From Candidatus Daviesbacteria bacterium RIFCSPLOWO2_02_FULL_41_8 (GTDB taxonomy: Bacteria > Patescibacteriota > Microgenomatia > Daviesbacterales > UBA10151), in NCBI GenBank assembly GCA_001777455.1, contig MFDZ01000025.1, forward strand, positions 4,114 to 11,267: DNA of 7,154 nucleotides. The letters run 5' to 3'. The translations under genes were made by a program, and so were the position numbers. Positions 1 to 5,614 of the stretch are shown here, in pieces (within the stretch, counting starts at the first letter, position 1; each line of letters starts with the position of its first letter). Below the pieces are notes generated by a model. The model was not told where the DNA came from and searched no databases. It saw only the letters and a list, made by a program, of their open reading frames with translations.

Positions 1-347
1 CCAATAAAAGCCAAAACCGGCGCATGAAAGTCGTTTTCCTGTCCGGTAGTTTTATGTAAAATCAAAACCGATAAATACTCTAAAATCCGATCTTTTACAC
101 TTTGTAATCCGTAATGATTTTTATCCAGAATTTGCTTAGTCCGGTTGATATCCAAAATATCCTGGGAATATTTGTTGAATGGCAGTGCAATTACAAAATT
201 AATATAATTAATTAAACCGGCCAGTTCCGTGCTTCCGCCACCGCCGAATTGTAACAGGTTAAGCAGTTTTTCTTCAATTTCTTTCGGGAGACTCGCTTGA
301 GTAATCTTGATTTTTAACTCTTCAATTGTGGCTCGGGCAGAATCCAT
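1..347 (-). CDS. lon: Lon-type ATP-dependent protease, N-terminal part, lacking the LON substrate-binding domain (partial at window edge)
   Basis: Lon is a cytoplasmic AAA+ serine protease that unfolds and degrades damaged and regulatory proteins. The 115 complete residues seen match the stretch of Lon just before the Walker A loop: LPFNKYSQDILDINRTKQIL (55-74), then DKNHYGLQSVKDRILEYL (75-92), then PVLAFIG (110-116), where the frame leaves the window just before the expected GPPGVGKT. In E. coli Lon this stretch begins around residue 240-250, so the whole N-terminal LON domain is missing. The ATG at 347 is the likely start because an in-frame TAA lies 12 nt upstream and no alternative start lies between. 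No Shine-Dalgarno is visible; a TAAAAT box lies 9 nt upstream. The ATPase core, Ser-Lys protease domain and stop lie outside the window, so activity cannot be judged. Family assignment is secure; the short form is seen directly. Confidence 0.86.
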   Translation of the reverse strand, partial: MDSARATIEELKIKITQASLPKEIEEKLLNLLQFGGGGSTELAGLINYINFVIALPFNKYSQDILDINRTKQILDKNHYGLQSVKDRILEYLSVLILHKTTGQENDFHAPVLAFI

Positions 348-356
348 ACGACACTT

Positions 357-362
357 ATTTTA
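357..362 (-). promoter_or_regulatory. Possible -10 box for the lon-type gene
   Basis: TAAAAT on the minus strand ends 9 nt before the ATG at 347, which would put transcription start within a few bases of the start codon. No convincing -35 is present at 16-18 bp. In A+T-rich DNA such a box can occur by chance. Confidence 0.25.
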
Positions 363-394
363 CCCCAAATATGTTACTAGCGAAAGTCTCAGAT

Positions 395-579
395 CCTGAG
401 CTTGTCGAAAGACCGGAATCCACTCCCCGTCATTGCGAAGCCACGCAGTGGCTGTGGCAATCTTTATTATTCTTCGAGCGATTAGCGAGAAGATCAAACT
501 TGTTATTCTTCGACCCGGCGAAGCCGGAGAGAAGTTACCTCAAAAACTATGATGTCATTCTGAGTGTAACGAAGAATCT
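395..579. repeat. Cluster of short palindromic mosaic repeats
   Basis: The spacer between the 578-1270 gene and lon is built of several short units. 429-463 starts GTCATTGCGA, ends TGGCAATCT, and has a 5-bp inverted core (GCCAC 440-444, GTGGC 448-452). 515-527 is CCGGC-GAA-GCCGG. 553-579 starts TGTCATTCTGA and ends AAGAATCT around eight variable bases. A CCTGAGCTTGTCGAAAG unit lies at 395-411, and a looser unit around 470-495. Related units occur at 3800-3873 and 6231-6289. They look like REP-type intergenic repeats, perhaps spread by a REP-associated transposase elsewhere in the genome. They are non-coding. Confidence 0.75.
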
Positions 580-1270
580 AATTAATAAATTTAAAGGTGG
601 AAAGAATTTGATCAAATATATACTTATTTTTCCATTCATCCTGCTTGATAACAGATTTACCACCAAAAGTTCCTTCGCTAAACGAGATCACATATTTTCT
701 GCCATGATGATTTGTTACAACTGTATGTATCAATTCTCCTTCCGAACCATAATTTGTCCCGAATAAATCAAATTCCGATGCTTCCTCCCCATCAACTTTT
801 ATTCTGGTTTTATTAGATACTTTGTCTGGCTTTGGACCGTTCAAATTTATTACTAAATTTGATTCTAAATCATTTTTATTTTTGTTGTTTTCAACATAAA
901 CTTGAATCACCGAACAACTATCATCTTTAATATTACAAGTGTTCTTTGAATAAAAGGTGGTCAGACTAGTAATAAGAGGGTTACTATGTTGATCTCGTGA
1001 AAGTCTCCAGTCGGCCGGATATTTTAGAATATATCCAAATTCATTAATAGAAAGTGTTTCCCAATTAGCAATTTCCCCAGTGTCATTCGGTACAGAACTG
1101 ACACTGAGCGTTGAAGAAACGGTGGCTTGTGGAGATTGAGAAACAACCACAGGGTTCTGAGTTAATGGTTTTGAAACCTGGGATTTGCCAAAGAAATATG
1201 CTCCACCGGCTATCCCGATTATGACCAGTATTCCAACTAAAACCAGAATTACTGCTTGGCCCTTCTGCAT
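578..1270 (-). CDS. Membrane-anchored extracytoplasmic protein of unknown function with a 'YPADW' (PsbP-like) domain
   Basis: This 230-residue protein has one N-terminal membrane helix (about residues 6-28, AVILVLVGILVIIGIAGGAY) after a short positively charged start. A Ser/Thr/Val/Pro/Gln-rich linker follows (about 30-65), then a folded region from about 70. That region holds GYILKYPADWRLS (79-91), a signature often seen in small extracytoplasmic domains with a PsbP-like fold in Gram-positive and Patescibacteria proteins, and ends in QILSTFKFIN. Cys112 and Cys119 could form a disulfide outside the cell. The expected topology is N-in/C-out, so a cell-surface role is likely, but the ligand or partner is unknown. 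There is no lipobox, and the N-terminus lacks the Glu of type IV pilins. The TAG stop overlaps the end of a dispersed repeat (553-579). The start at 1270 follows an extended -10 closely and has only a weak purine-rich stretch as ribosome binding site. Confidence 0.72.
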   Translation of the reverse strand: MQKGQAVILVLVGILVIIGIAGGAYFFGKSQVSKPLTQNPVVVSQSPQATVSSTLSVSSVPNDTGEIANWETLSINEFGYILKYPADWRLSRDQHSNPLITSLTTFYSKNTCNIKDDSCSVIQVYVENNKNKNDLESNLVINLNGPKPDKVSNKTRIKVDGEEASEFDLFGTNYGSEGELIHTVVTNHHGRKYVISFSEGTFGGKSVIKQDEWKNKYIFDQILSTFKFIN

Positions 1271-1283
1271 ACTTTATTCTTTC

Positions 1284-1292
1284 ATCATAACA
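1284..1292 (-). promoter_or_regulatory. Possible extended -10 promoter for the 578-1270 gene
   Basis: The minus strand reads TGT-TATGAT, an extended -10 (TGn plus 5/6 match to TATAAT), ending 13 nt before the ATG. Transcription would start about 7 nt upstream of the start codon. A perfect 10-bp palindrome, TACGATCGTA (1316-1325), lies just upstream and could be an operator. Neither is proven. Confidence 0.35.
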
Positions 1293-1338
1293 CAGCCAAC
1301 TACCCCATACATGTGTACGATCGTATCAATATATGTCC

Positions 1339-1397
1339 ATACCAATTTGGTGTGCGACCCACCTGCCGGACGGGCAGGTCGTACAGTGAATTGGTAT
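1339..1397. repeat. Long imperfect hairpin between pnp and the membrane-protein gene
   Basis: ATACCAATT (1339-1347) pairs with AATTGGTAT (1389-1397) as a 9-bp outer stem. Inside, TGTGC (1351-1355) can pair with GTACA (1381-1385) with one wobble, and ACCTGCC (1361-1367) pairs perfectly with GGCAGGT (1373-1379) around a 5-nt loop. It lies about 85 nt downstream of the pnp stop. No T-run follows on either strand, so it is a weak terminator candidate; a 3'-end stabiliser or a dispersed repeat is more likely. Confidence 0.6.
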
Positions 1398-1481
1398 AAA
1401 TAGGCATATTAACTGCCAAAAAATATTTTACTGGAGGTAAATAGAAAGTTTTTGAAAAGTAATGAAGAGGAAAGAGAAGGT

Positions 1482-3788
1482 TTAACGGTTAAAGCCGCCG
1501 CGACCACCGCGGTCCCGTCCACCACCACGATTTCTGTCAAATCCACTGGAACTTCTGGCAGGTCCACCTCTGTTGAAACCACCACTTCGTGGTCTGTCTC
1601 CAAATGGGCGTCTTTCGCCTCCGTCAAACCTGGGCCTATCTCCAAAAGAAGATCTTGGTCTAAAACCACCGCCACCGGAACGGGGCCGGCTTTCTGATTC
1701 AGGTTTAATGTCTGCCCCAAAGAGCATGGATAATCCGATTTTTCCGTCCGGAGTCACATCGGTTACTCTAACTTTAACTTCCTGCCCTTCGGACACTATA
1801 TCTTCCGCTCTTTCCACATGTCCGGGTGCCATTTGTGAAATATGAACTAAACCATCCTTGCCGGGCAAAATATTAACGAAAGCACCGAAGGCTGCCAGCC
1901 GGACCACTTTACCGGTAAACTCTTCCCCCACTGTCACCTCTTTGAATTGACCTTCAATTGACTCCAAAGCGGCCTTAATAGAATCAGGATTGGTGGCCGA
2001 AACCATTACTGTGCCGTCATCCTCAATATCAATCTGGGCGCCGGTTTTGGCAATAATCCCGTTAATATTTTTACCGCCCGGCCCGATCAAAGCCCCGATA
2101 TCTTCCGGTTTAATGTGCACAATCTCCACTCGAGGTGCGTGCGGCGACATCTCTCCCGGAGCAGGAATCGCTTTACTCATTTCGGCTAAAATAAACTCAC
2201 GAGCCGCTTTGCCTTGTTTCAGCGCCTCTTCAATAACTGCAAAACTAATTCCGGTCAATTTAGTATCCATTTGAATGGCAGTAATGCCGTTTTTGGTGCC
2301 AGCCACTTTAAAATCCATTTCGCCGTAAAAATCCTCCACTGCCCGCATGTCTGTTATAACTTGGAATTTATCACCGTTCGACAAAAGCCCCAGGGCAATA
2401 CCTGCCACCGGCTCAATCGGCACACCGGCATCAAACAGCGCCAAACTGGCAGCGCAGATGGCGGCTTGTGAGGTCGAAGCATTGGCTCCCAACACTTCGG
2501 AGACAATTCTGATGGCATAAGGAAAATCTTCTTCTTTGGGTATGACCGGCTCCAGGGCTTTTTCTCCCAGGGCGCCGTGACCGACATCCCGCCGGGATGG
2601 CGCGGCAATTCTTTTAACTTCACCTGTGGAAAAAGGATTAATGCTCATATTGTAATAGTGCATGAATCTCTTAATCCGCTCCCCTGCCATGCTTTCAATG
2701 GTCTGGCCTAGTGACGGCGCGCCCAGTGTCACTACGGATAAAATCTGTGAATCTCCTCTGGAAAAAAGAGCTGAGCCGTGCGTCCGGGGTAAAATTCCCA
2801 CTTCGATTTCAATCGGCCGGACATCTTCCATTTTCCTGCCGTCAACTCTCTTGCCCTGACTCAGCACCAAATCGTGCATGATCTCTTTGGCCACCTTATC
2901 AAAAACACCGGAAATAATCAGCGGGGTTAGCACTTCAGTGTATTTGGTAACCAGTTCTTCTTTGATTTGATCAGCCATTGAATCATGCCAAGCGGTTTTT
3001 TCATCAAACAGCGCTTTTTCAATTCGTTCTTTGGTGATTTGTTTAACTTCTTTAAGCAGGGCTTCTTCCACTTCTTCAGCCAGTGTTGAATAGGTTTGTT
3101 TTTCCTGTCCGGCTTCCTTAGTAAATTCCTCAATCAAGGAAATCATTGCCTGCGACTGCTTGTGTGCTTCTTTGATGGCGTTAAAAACTACCTCATCAGA
3201 AACCTGATCTGCTTTAGTTTCAATCATAGCCACGCTGTCTTTGGTGGTTGCCACAAATAAATCCAGGTTGGAGTTTTCTAACTCTTCGATGGTCGGATTG
3301 ATCATCAATTTTCCTTCAGCTTCGCCGATTCTGGCCACCCCTAACGGTCCGGCCCAGGGAACGCTGGAAATTGACAAGGCTGCCGAAGCCGCAATTAAGC
3401 CTAAAATATCCGGATCGTTGGATTGGTCAATTGATAAAACAGTTACCATCACCTGCACCTCATCGTGAAATTCTTTGGGAAAAAGCGGACGGATAGAGCG
3501 GTCAATTAACCTGCCTGTTAATATTGCTTCCTCCGAAGGCCTATTTTCTCTTTTAATAAACCTGGAAGAGGAAATTTTGCCGCCGGCATAGTGTTTTTCC
3601 ACAAATTCCACCGACAGAGGAAAATAACCTTTATCCTCGGTTAAGGGCTGGCTGGCCACAGTTGCTAAAACTACCGTCTCACCCCAGCTAGCCACCACTG
3701 CGGCATTAGCTTGCAGAGCCAGTTTACCTGTCTCTAATTTCAATTTTCGACCATTAAGGTCAATTTCTTTTGTAATAATTTTTTTCAT
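1482..3788 (-). CDS. pnp: Polyribonucleotide nucleotidyltransferase (polynucleotide phosphorylase) with Gly/Arg-rich tail
   Basis: PNPase is a trimeric 3'-to-5' exoribonuclease that uses phosphate to release nucleoside diphosphates from RNA, and can also add tails. The order is standard: first RNase PH domain, a helical linker, second RNase PH domain, KH domain (GPGG loop at 569-572) and S1 domain (about 621-688). Active-site residues are intact: RRDVGHG and the NASTSQ phosphate-binding segment, then Asp486, Asp492 and Lys494 (in EDFYGEMDFK), matching E. coli numbering. After the S1 domain a 70-residue tail (698-768) carries 18 Arg and many Gly, with FGDRPR twice and RGG/GGR steps; this is longer and more basic than usual and probably binds RNA. 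The gene follows rpsO in the usual order. The ATG at 3788 has only a weak A-rich ribosome binding site, and a palindromic repeat ends 11 nt upstream. Confidence 0.97.
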   Translation of the reverse strand: MKKIITKEIDLNGRKLKLETGKLALQANAAVVASWGETVVLATVASQPLTEDKGYFPLSVEFVEKHYAGGKISSSRFIKRENRPSEEAILTGRLIDRSIRPLFPKEFHDEVQVMVTVLSIDQSNDPDILGLIAASAALSISSVPWAGPLGVARIGEAEGKLMINPTIEELENSNLDLFVATTKDSVAMIETKADQVSDEVVFNAIKEAHKQSQAMISLIEEFTKEAGQEKQTYSTLAEEVEEALLKEVKQITKERIEKALFDEKTAWHDSMADQIKEELVTKYTEVLTPLIISGVFDKVAKEIMHDLVLSQGKRVDGRKMEDVRPIEIEVGILPRTHGSALFSRGDSQILSVVTLGAPSLGQTIESMAGERIKRFMHYYNMSINPFSTGEVKRIAAPSRRDVGHGALGEKALEPVIPKEEDFPYAIRIVSEVLGANASTSQAAICAASLALFDAGVPIEPVAGIALGLLSNGDKFQVITDMRAVEDFYGEMDFKVAGTKNGITAIQMDTKLTGISFAVIEEALKQGKAAREFILAEMSKAIPAPGEMSPHAPRVEIVHIKPEDIGALIGPGGKNINGIIAKTGAQIDIEDDGTVMVSATNPDSIKAALESIEGQFKEVTVGEEFTGKVVRLAAFGAFVNILPGKDGLVHISQMAPGHVERAEDIVSEGQEVKVRVTDVTPDGKIGLSMLFGADIKPESESRPRSGGGGFRPRSSFGDRPRFDGGERRPFGDRPRSGGFNRGGPARSSSGFDRNRGGGRDRGGRGGFNR

Positions 3789-3799
3789 TTCTTTTTTCT

Positions 3800-3873
3800 G
3801 TCATTGCGAGGAGCGTAGCGACGTGGCAATCTCTAGATTAATCTTGAGATTCTTCACTGCGTTCAGAATGACA
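3800..3873. repeat. Two mosaic palindromic repeat units just upstream of pnp
   Basis: 3800-3832 begins GTCATTGCGA and ends TGGCAATCT with a 14-base variable centre, the same ends as 429-463. 3847-3873, read on the minus strand, begins TGTCATTCTGA and ends AAGAATCT with eight variable bases, the same ends and length as 553-579. The two face each other, separated by 14 bases. Both fall in the pnp mRNA leader, the first ending 11 nt before the start codon. Confidence 0.8.
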
Positions 3874-3909
3874 ATAATTGAGGATTTGGAAACTGTGGAA
3901 GAGGTAATT

Positions 3910-3977
3910 AGCTTTCAGTCTTCAGCTGTCAGCTTTCAGACTTTTGTCTGATGACTGACGACTGAGAGCTGACGACT
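3910..3977 (-). repeat. Heptamer-repeat hairpin in the pnp leader
   Basis: Two 32-nt arms (3910-3941 and 3946-3977) face each other around TTTT. Each arm is made of 7-nt units containing TCAG or CTGA: AGCTTTC, AGTCTTC, AGCTGTC, AGCTTTC on the left and TGA-type units on the right. Read as minus-strand RNA, 21 of 32 positions form Watson-Crick pairs and four more form G-U pairs, with unpaired positions spaced at the heptamer period. It lies between rpsO and pnp, where E. coli carries the RNase III-processed hairpin used in PNPase autoregulation. A matching role here is inferred. Confidence 0.7.
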
Positions 3978-4018
3978 ACCTATCTCTTTGCAATCCCCAA
4001 ACCACTCTCAACCTAAAT

Positions 4019-4027
4019 ATTATACCA
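4019..4027 (-). promoter_or_regulatory. Extended -10 promoter for pnp, just after rpsO
   Basis: The minus strand reads TGG-TATAAT: a perfect -10 with the TGn extension, starting a few bases past the rpsO stop. No good -35 is seen, but extended -10 promoters often lack one. It would give pnp its own transcript with a leader of about 220 nt containing the heptamer hairpin and both repeat units. Confidence 0.5.
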
Positions 4028-4030
4028 CAA

Positions 4031-4300
4031 TCACTTAGACAATCCCAGCTTCTCTATCACAACCTGATACCTATCAGCTTCTTTTTTAAACAAATATTGC
4101 AGTAATCTTCTTCTCTTGTTAACCATTGACAAAAGTCCGCGGCGGGAATGTATATCGTGCGGGTGTTCTTTTAAATGATCGGTTAAATGTTTTATTTGTT
4201 CCGTTAAAAGCGCCACCTGTACTTCAGGAGAACCTGTATCACCGCTCTTTGTGGCAAACTCTTTAATTATTTTCTGCTTAATCTTTGGATCAAGTGGCAT
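4031..4300 (-). CDS. rpsO: 30S ribosomal protein S15
   Basis: S15 binds the central domain of 16S rRNA early in 30S assembly and helps form a bridge to the 50S subunit. The 89 residues are the normal full length. Family hallmarks are [17 protein letters not shown] (20-36), the [12 protein letters not shown] stretch that contacts rRNA (46-57), and the basic RRRLLQYL segment (63-70). The ATG at 4300 is supported by a clear Shine-Dalgarno (AAGGA, 4306-4310) with a 5-nt spacer, the best in the window. pnp follows after 242 bp, the conserved rpsO-pnp order. In several bacteria S15 represses its own translation by binding its leader; the short structured leader here may do this, but the known binding forms were not identified. 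Confidence 0.98.
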   Translation of the reverse strand: MPLDPKIKQKIIKEFATKSGDTGSPEVQVALLTEQIKHLTDHLKEHPHDIHSRRGLLSMVNKRRRLLQYLFKKEADRYQVVIEKLGLSK

Positions 4301-4305
4301 CGTAA

Positions 4306-4310
4306 TCCTT
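4306..4310 (-). promoter_or_regulatory. Shine-Dalgarno sequence of rpsO
   Basis: AAGGA on the minus strand, 5 nt before the ATG, within AGAAAGGA. It stands out because no other start codon in the window has a comparable site, so the organism can use Shine-Dalgarno initiation although other genes seem not to. Confidence 0.7.
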
Positions 4311-4328
4311 TCTGAAACAACCTCGGTG

Positions 4329-4355
4329 CCAAGACGTTGCTCTTTTTTATCTTGG
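4329..4355 (-). promoter_or_regulatory. Hairpin at the 5' end of the rpsO leader
   Basis: CCAAGA (minus strand, 4355-4350) can pair with TCTTGG (4334-4329) around an A-rich loop of 15 nt. If transcription starts near 4353, this stem forms the very 5' end of an mRNA leader of about 50 nt. It may be part of an S15 control region or only protect the 5' end. The stem is just 6 bp. Confidence 0.3.
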
Positions 4356-4359
4356 GCGT

Positions 4360-4388
4360 ATATTATCAGAAACTGGAAAAATATGCAA
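4360..4388 (-). promoter_or_regulatory. Likely promoter of rpsO
   Basis: On the minus strand TTGCAT (-35, 4388-4383) is followed after exactly 17 bp by TAATAT (-10, 4365-4360); an overlapping GATAAT at 4367-4362 matches the -10 better but at 15 bp. It starts 3 bp past the stop of the upstream gene, consistent with rpsO having its own promoter. Confidence 0.45.
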
Positions 4389-4391
4389 TAA

Positions 4392-5441
4392 CTAACCTAC
4401 TGACGTACCTTTGAAGATTTTGGGGGTCAACCACTCCGGTTCAACTGTTTCGGAAACTACACCTTCTTCCAACGGCCGCTCTTCCGGTGAAGATTGAGAC
4501 TGATTTCCGGTTGATGAAACCACCGGCGGAACCGTAAATTCAGGCACTGATTGAGATTGCGGAGTTTTGGTCTGACCAATGGCGGCTGCTACGGCATTCC
4601 AGTCATAAGTCGGCTGTTGCGGAATAGCACTTACCTGAACCGGTTGGCCTTGAATTCCGGCAACAGGTATACTCTGAACGGAATCGGCGGGTTTTCTGCC
4701 GCCCACCCGGAGGCAATTGGCTACCGCCATATATGTATCGGCGGTGACCTTGGGACCCATTAAGTTGTTTGTGGCATCAAAAATCCCGGCCAAAAGGTTA
4801 CTGGCAGTGTCAGCATCCAGCACAAATCCCAAATCAGCAACTACTGAACCGACTACCTCCGATAAAGCAGCAGCTTGTGTATCCGAAATATTAGTTTGCC
4901 CGAAACTGGTATTGGCGCTTTGATTGTCAATATTTGCAATATGAGTGCCTGAAAAAGCCTGGGTGTTTGCTGAATAAATACTGCCCAGGACATTTAAATT
5001 AACTGCCCCGATGGTAAAAATTAAGTTAAATCCGGAACCCTGATAACGGGGAACAATCCGGGCCGGTTGGAATATCTGATTTGGCAAAACATGAAAGACC
5101 AAATTTAAATTATTATTTTCCGCATACCAGTCCAGCTTTTCCAAGGCCGGCACAGTACCGTCCGGGCTGGCCACGCCTTCCAAAGTTAGGGTTAAATTAC
5201 CGCCTTCTGTTGAGGAAAGGGTTTTTTGAATATGATCCACCCCGAAAAGGTGAGTATGGGAAACCAAGACAGCGTCATCGGAAACAATACTCACTTGTTT
5301 TCCCTGAGCTTCAAAAATTAAAAATAAAGCCAGCCCGGCTGCCAGTTTATCCACATCAGCACCGGTCGGAATGGCGATTAAAATGTTTTTGGCAGAGGGC
5401 AGAAGGTTTTTAAGTTCCGCAAGCTGTGAATCGTATTTCAT
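4392..5441 (-). CDS. Degenerate DHH-family (NrnA-like) protein, probably catalytically inactive, with a disordered tail
   Basis: Residues 1-250 follow the fold pattern of DHH phosphoesterases such as NrnA, the oligoribonuclease / pAp phosphatase. [12 protein letters not shown] (28-39) lines up with the usual PDxDxxGSxxAL motif but lacks the preceding His. FTIGAVN (142-148) replaces the motif carrying a metal-binding Asp. [14 protein letters not shown] (168-181) aligns with xxIDHHxxNxxFG, so the DHH triad reads DNQ (172-174). AGIFDATN (218-225) replaces AGIxTDTG. With these ligands gone, metal-dependent hydrolysis is unlikely. The DHHA1 substrate-binding domain is missing; residues 254-349 form a Pro/Ser/Gln/Glu-rich tail ending in WLTPKIFKG (337-345). 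The gene sits between infB and rpsO, where nrnA occurs in many bacteria, supporting descent from nrnA. The ATG at 5441 has no Shine-Dalgarno but lies just below a good extended -10. Its present function is unknown; a scaffold or RNA-binding role is possible. Confidence 0.68.
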   Translation of the reverse strand: MKYDSQLAELKNLLPSAKNILIAIPTGADVDKLAAGLALFLIFEAQGKQVSIVSDDAVLVSHTHLFGVDHIQKTLSSTEGGNLTLTLEGVASPDGTVPALEKLDWYAENNNLNLVFHVLPNQIFQPARIVPRYQGSGFNLIFTIGAVNLNVLGSIYSANTQAFSGTHIANIDNQSANTSFGQTNISDTQAAALSEVVGSVVADLGFVLDADTASNLLAGIFDATNNLMGPKVTADTYMAVANCLRVGGRKPADSVQSIPVAGIQGQPVQVSAIPQQPTYDWNAVAAAIGQTKTPQSQSVPEFTVPPVVSSTGNQSQSSPEERPLEEGVVSETVEPEWLTPKIFKGTSVG

Positions 5442-5453
5442 GAGAATATGCCA

Positions 5454-5483
5454 ATTCTACCACTAGTAGCCCATAAAAATCAA
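5454..5483 (-). promoter_or_regulatory. Likely promoter of the DHH-like gene
   Basis: On the minus strand TTGATT (-35, 5483-5478) is followed after 18 bp by TAGAAT (-10, 5459-5454), preceded by TGG, making an extended -10. Transcription would start about 6 nt before the ATG at 5441, giving an almost leaderless mRNA, in keeping with the missing Shine-Dalgarno. Confidence 0.5.
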
Positions 5484-5510
5484 GTCCTGAAGATTTTTTC
5501 AAGGTTCCCT

Positions 5511-5516
5511 TATAAT
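5511..5516 (+). promoter_or_regulatory. TATAAT box in the divergent spacer
   Basis: A perfect TATAAT lies on the plus strand about 100 bp upstream of the small membrane-protein gene. No good -35 is present at 16-18 bp. It could drive that gene with a leader of about 90 nt, or be chance. Confidence 0.25.
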
Positions 5517-5614
5517 TGCAAGTGAAGCGCAGAAATTAAAGTCTTCTCGCAGAAAAGTATATAAAATGCAAGAGCCTGAGAAAACTAACTCGCCAATGTA
5601 GTATATTGTATAAA

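Noticed and set aside
326..766. Plus-strand open frame of 146 codons
   Set aside because: It runs across the antisense of lon's start, the repeat cluster and the antisense of the membrane-protein gene. Its product has no domain pattern and includes translated repeat units.
578..1270. Type IV pilin-like protein
   Set aside because: The N-terminus has a hydrophobic helix after a short basic start, but lacks the prepilin cleavage pattern and the conserved Glu at mature position 5.
1339..1397. tRNA-like cloverleaf
   Set aside because: The folding is one nested hairpin with no anticodon arm, T-loop sequence or acceptor CCA pattern.
1409..1720. Minus-strand frame of 103 codons overlapping the end of pnp
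   Set aside because: It is a second reading frame of the low-complexity Gly/Arg-coding DNA. The pnp frame has clear homology and continues to its own stop.
3910..3977. CRISPR-like array of short repeats
   Set aside because: The units are 7 nt, contiguous and arranged as one inverted pair, without spacers or cas genes.
5081..5413. Plus-strand open frame of 110 codons
   Set aside because: It is antisense to the well-supported DHH-like gene and shows no domain or ribosome binding site.
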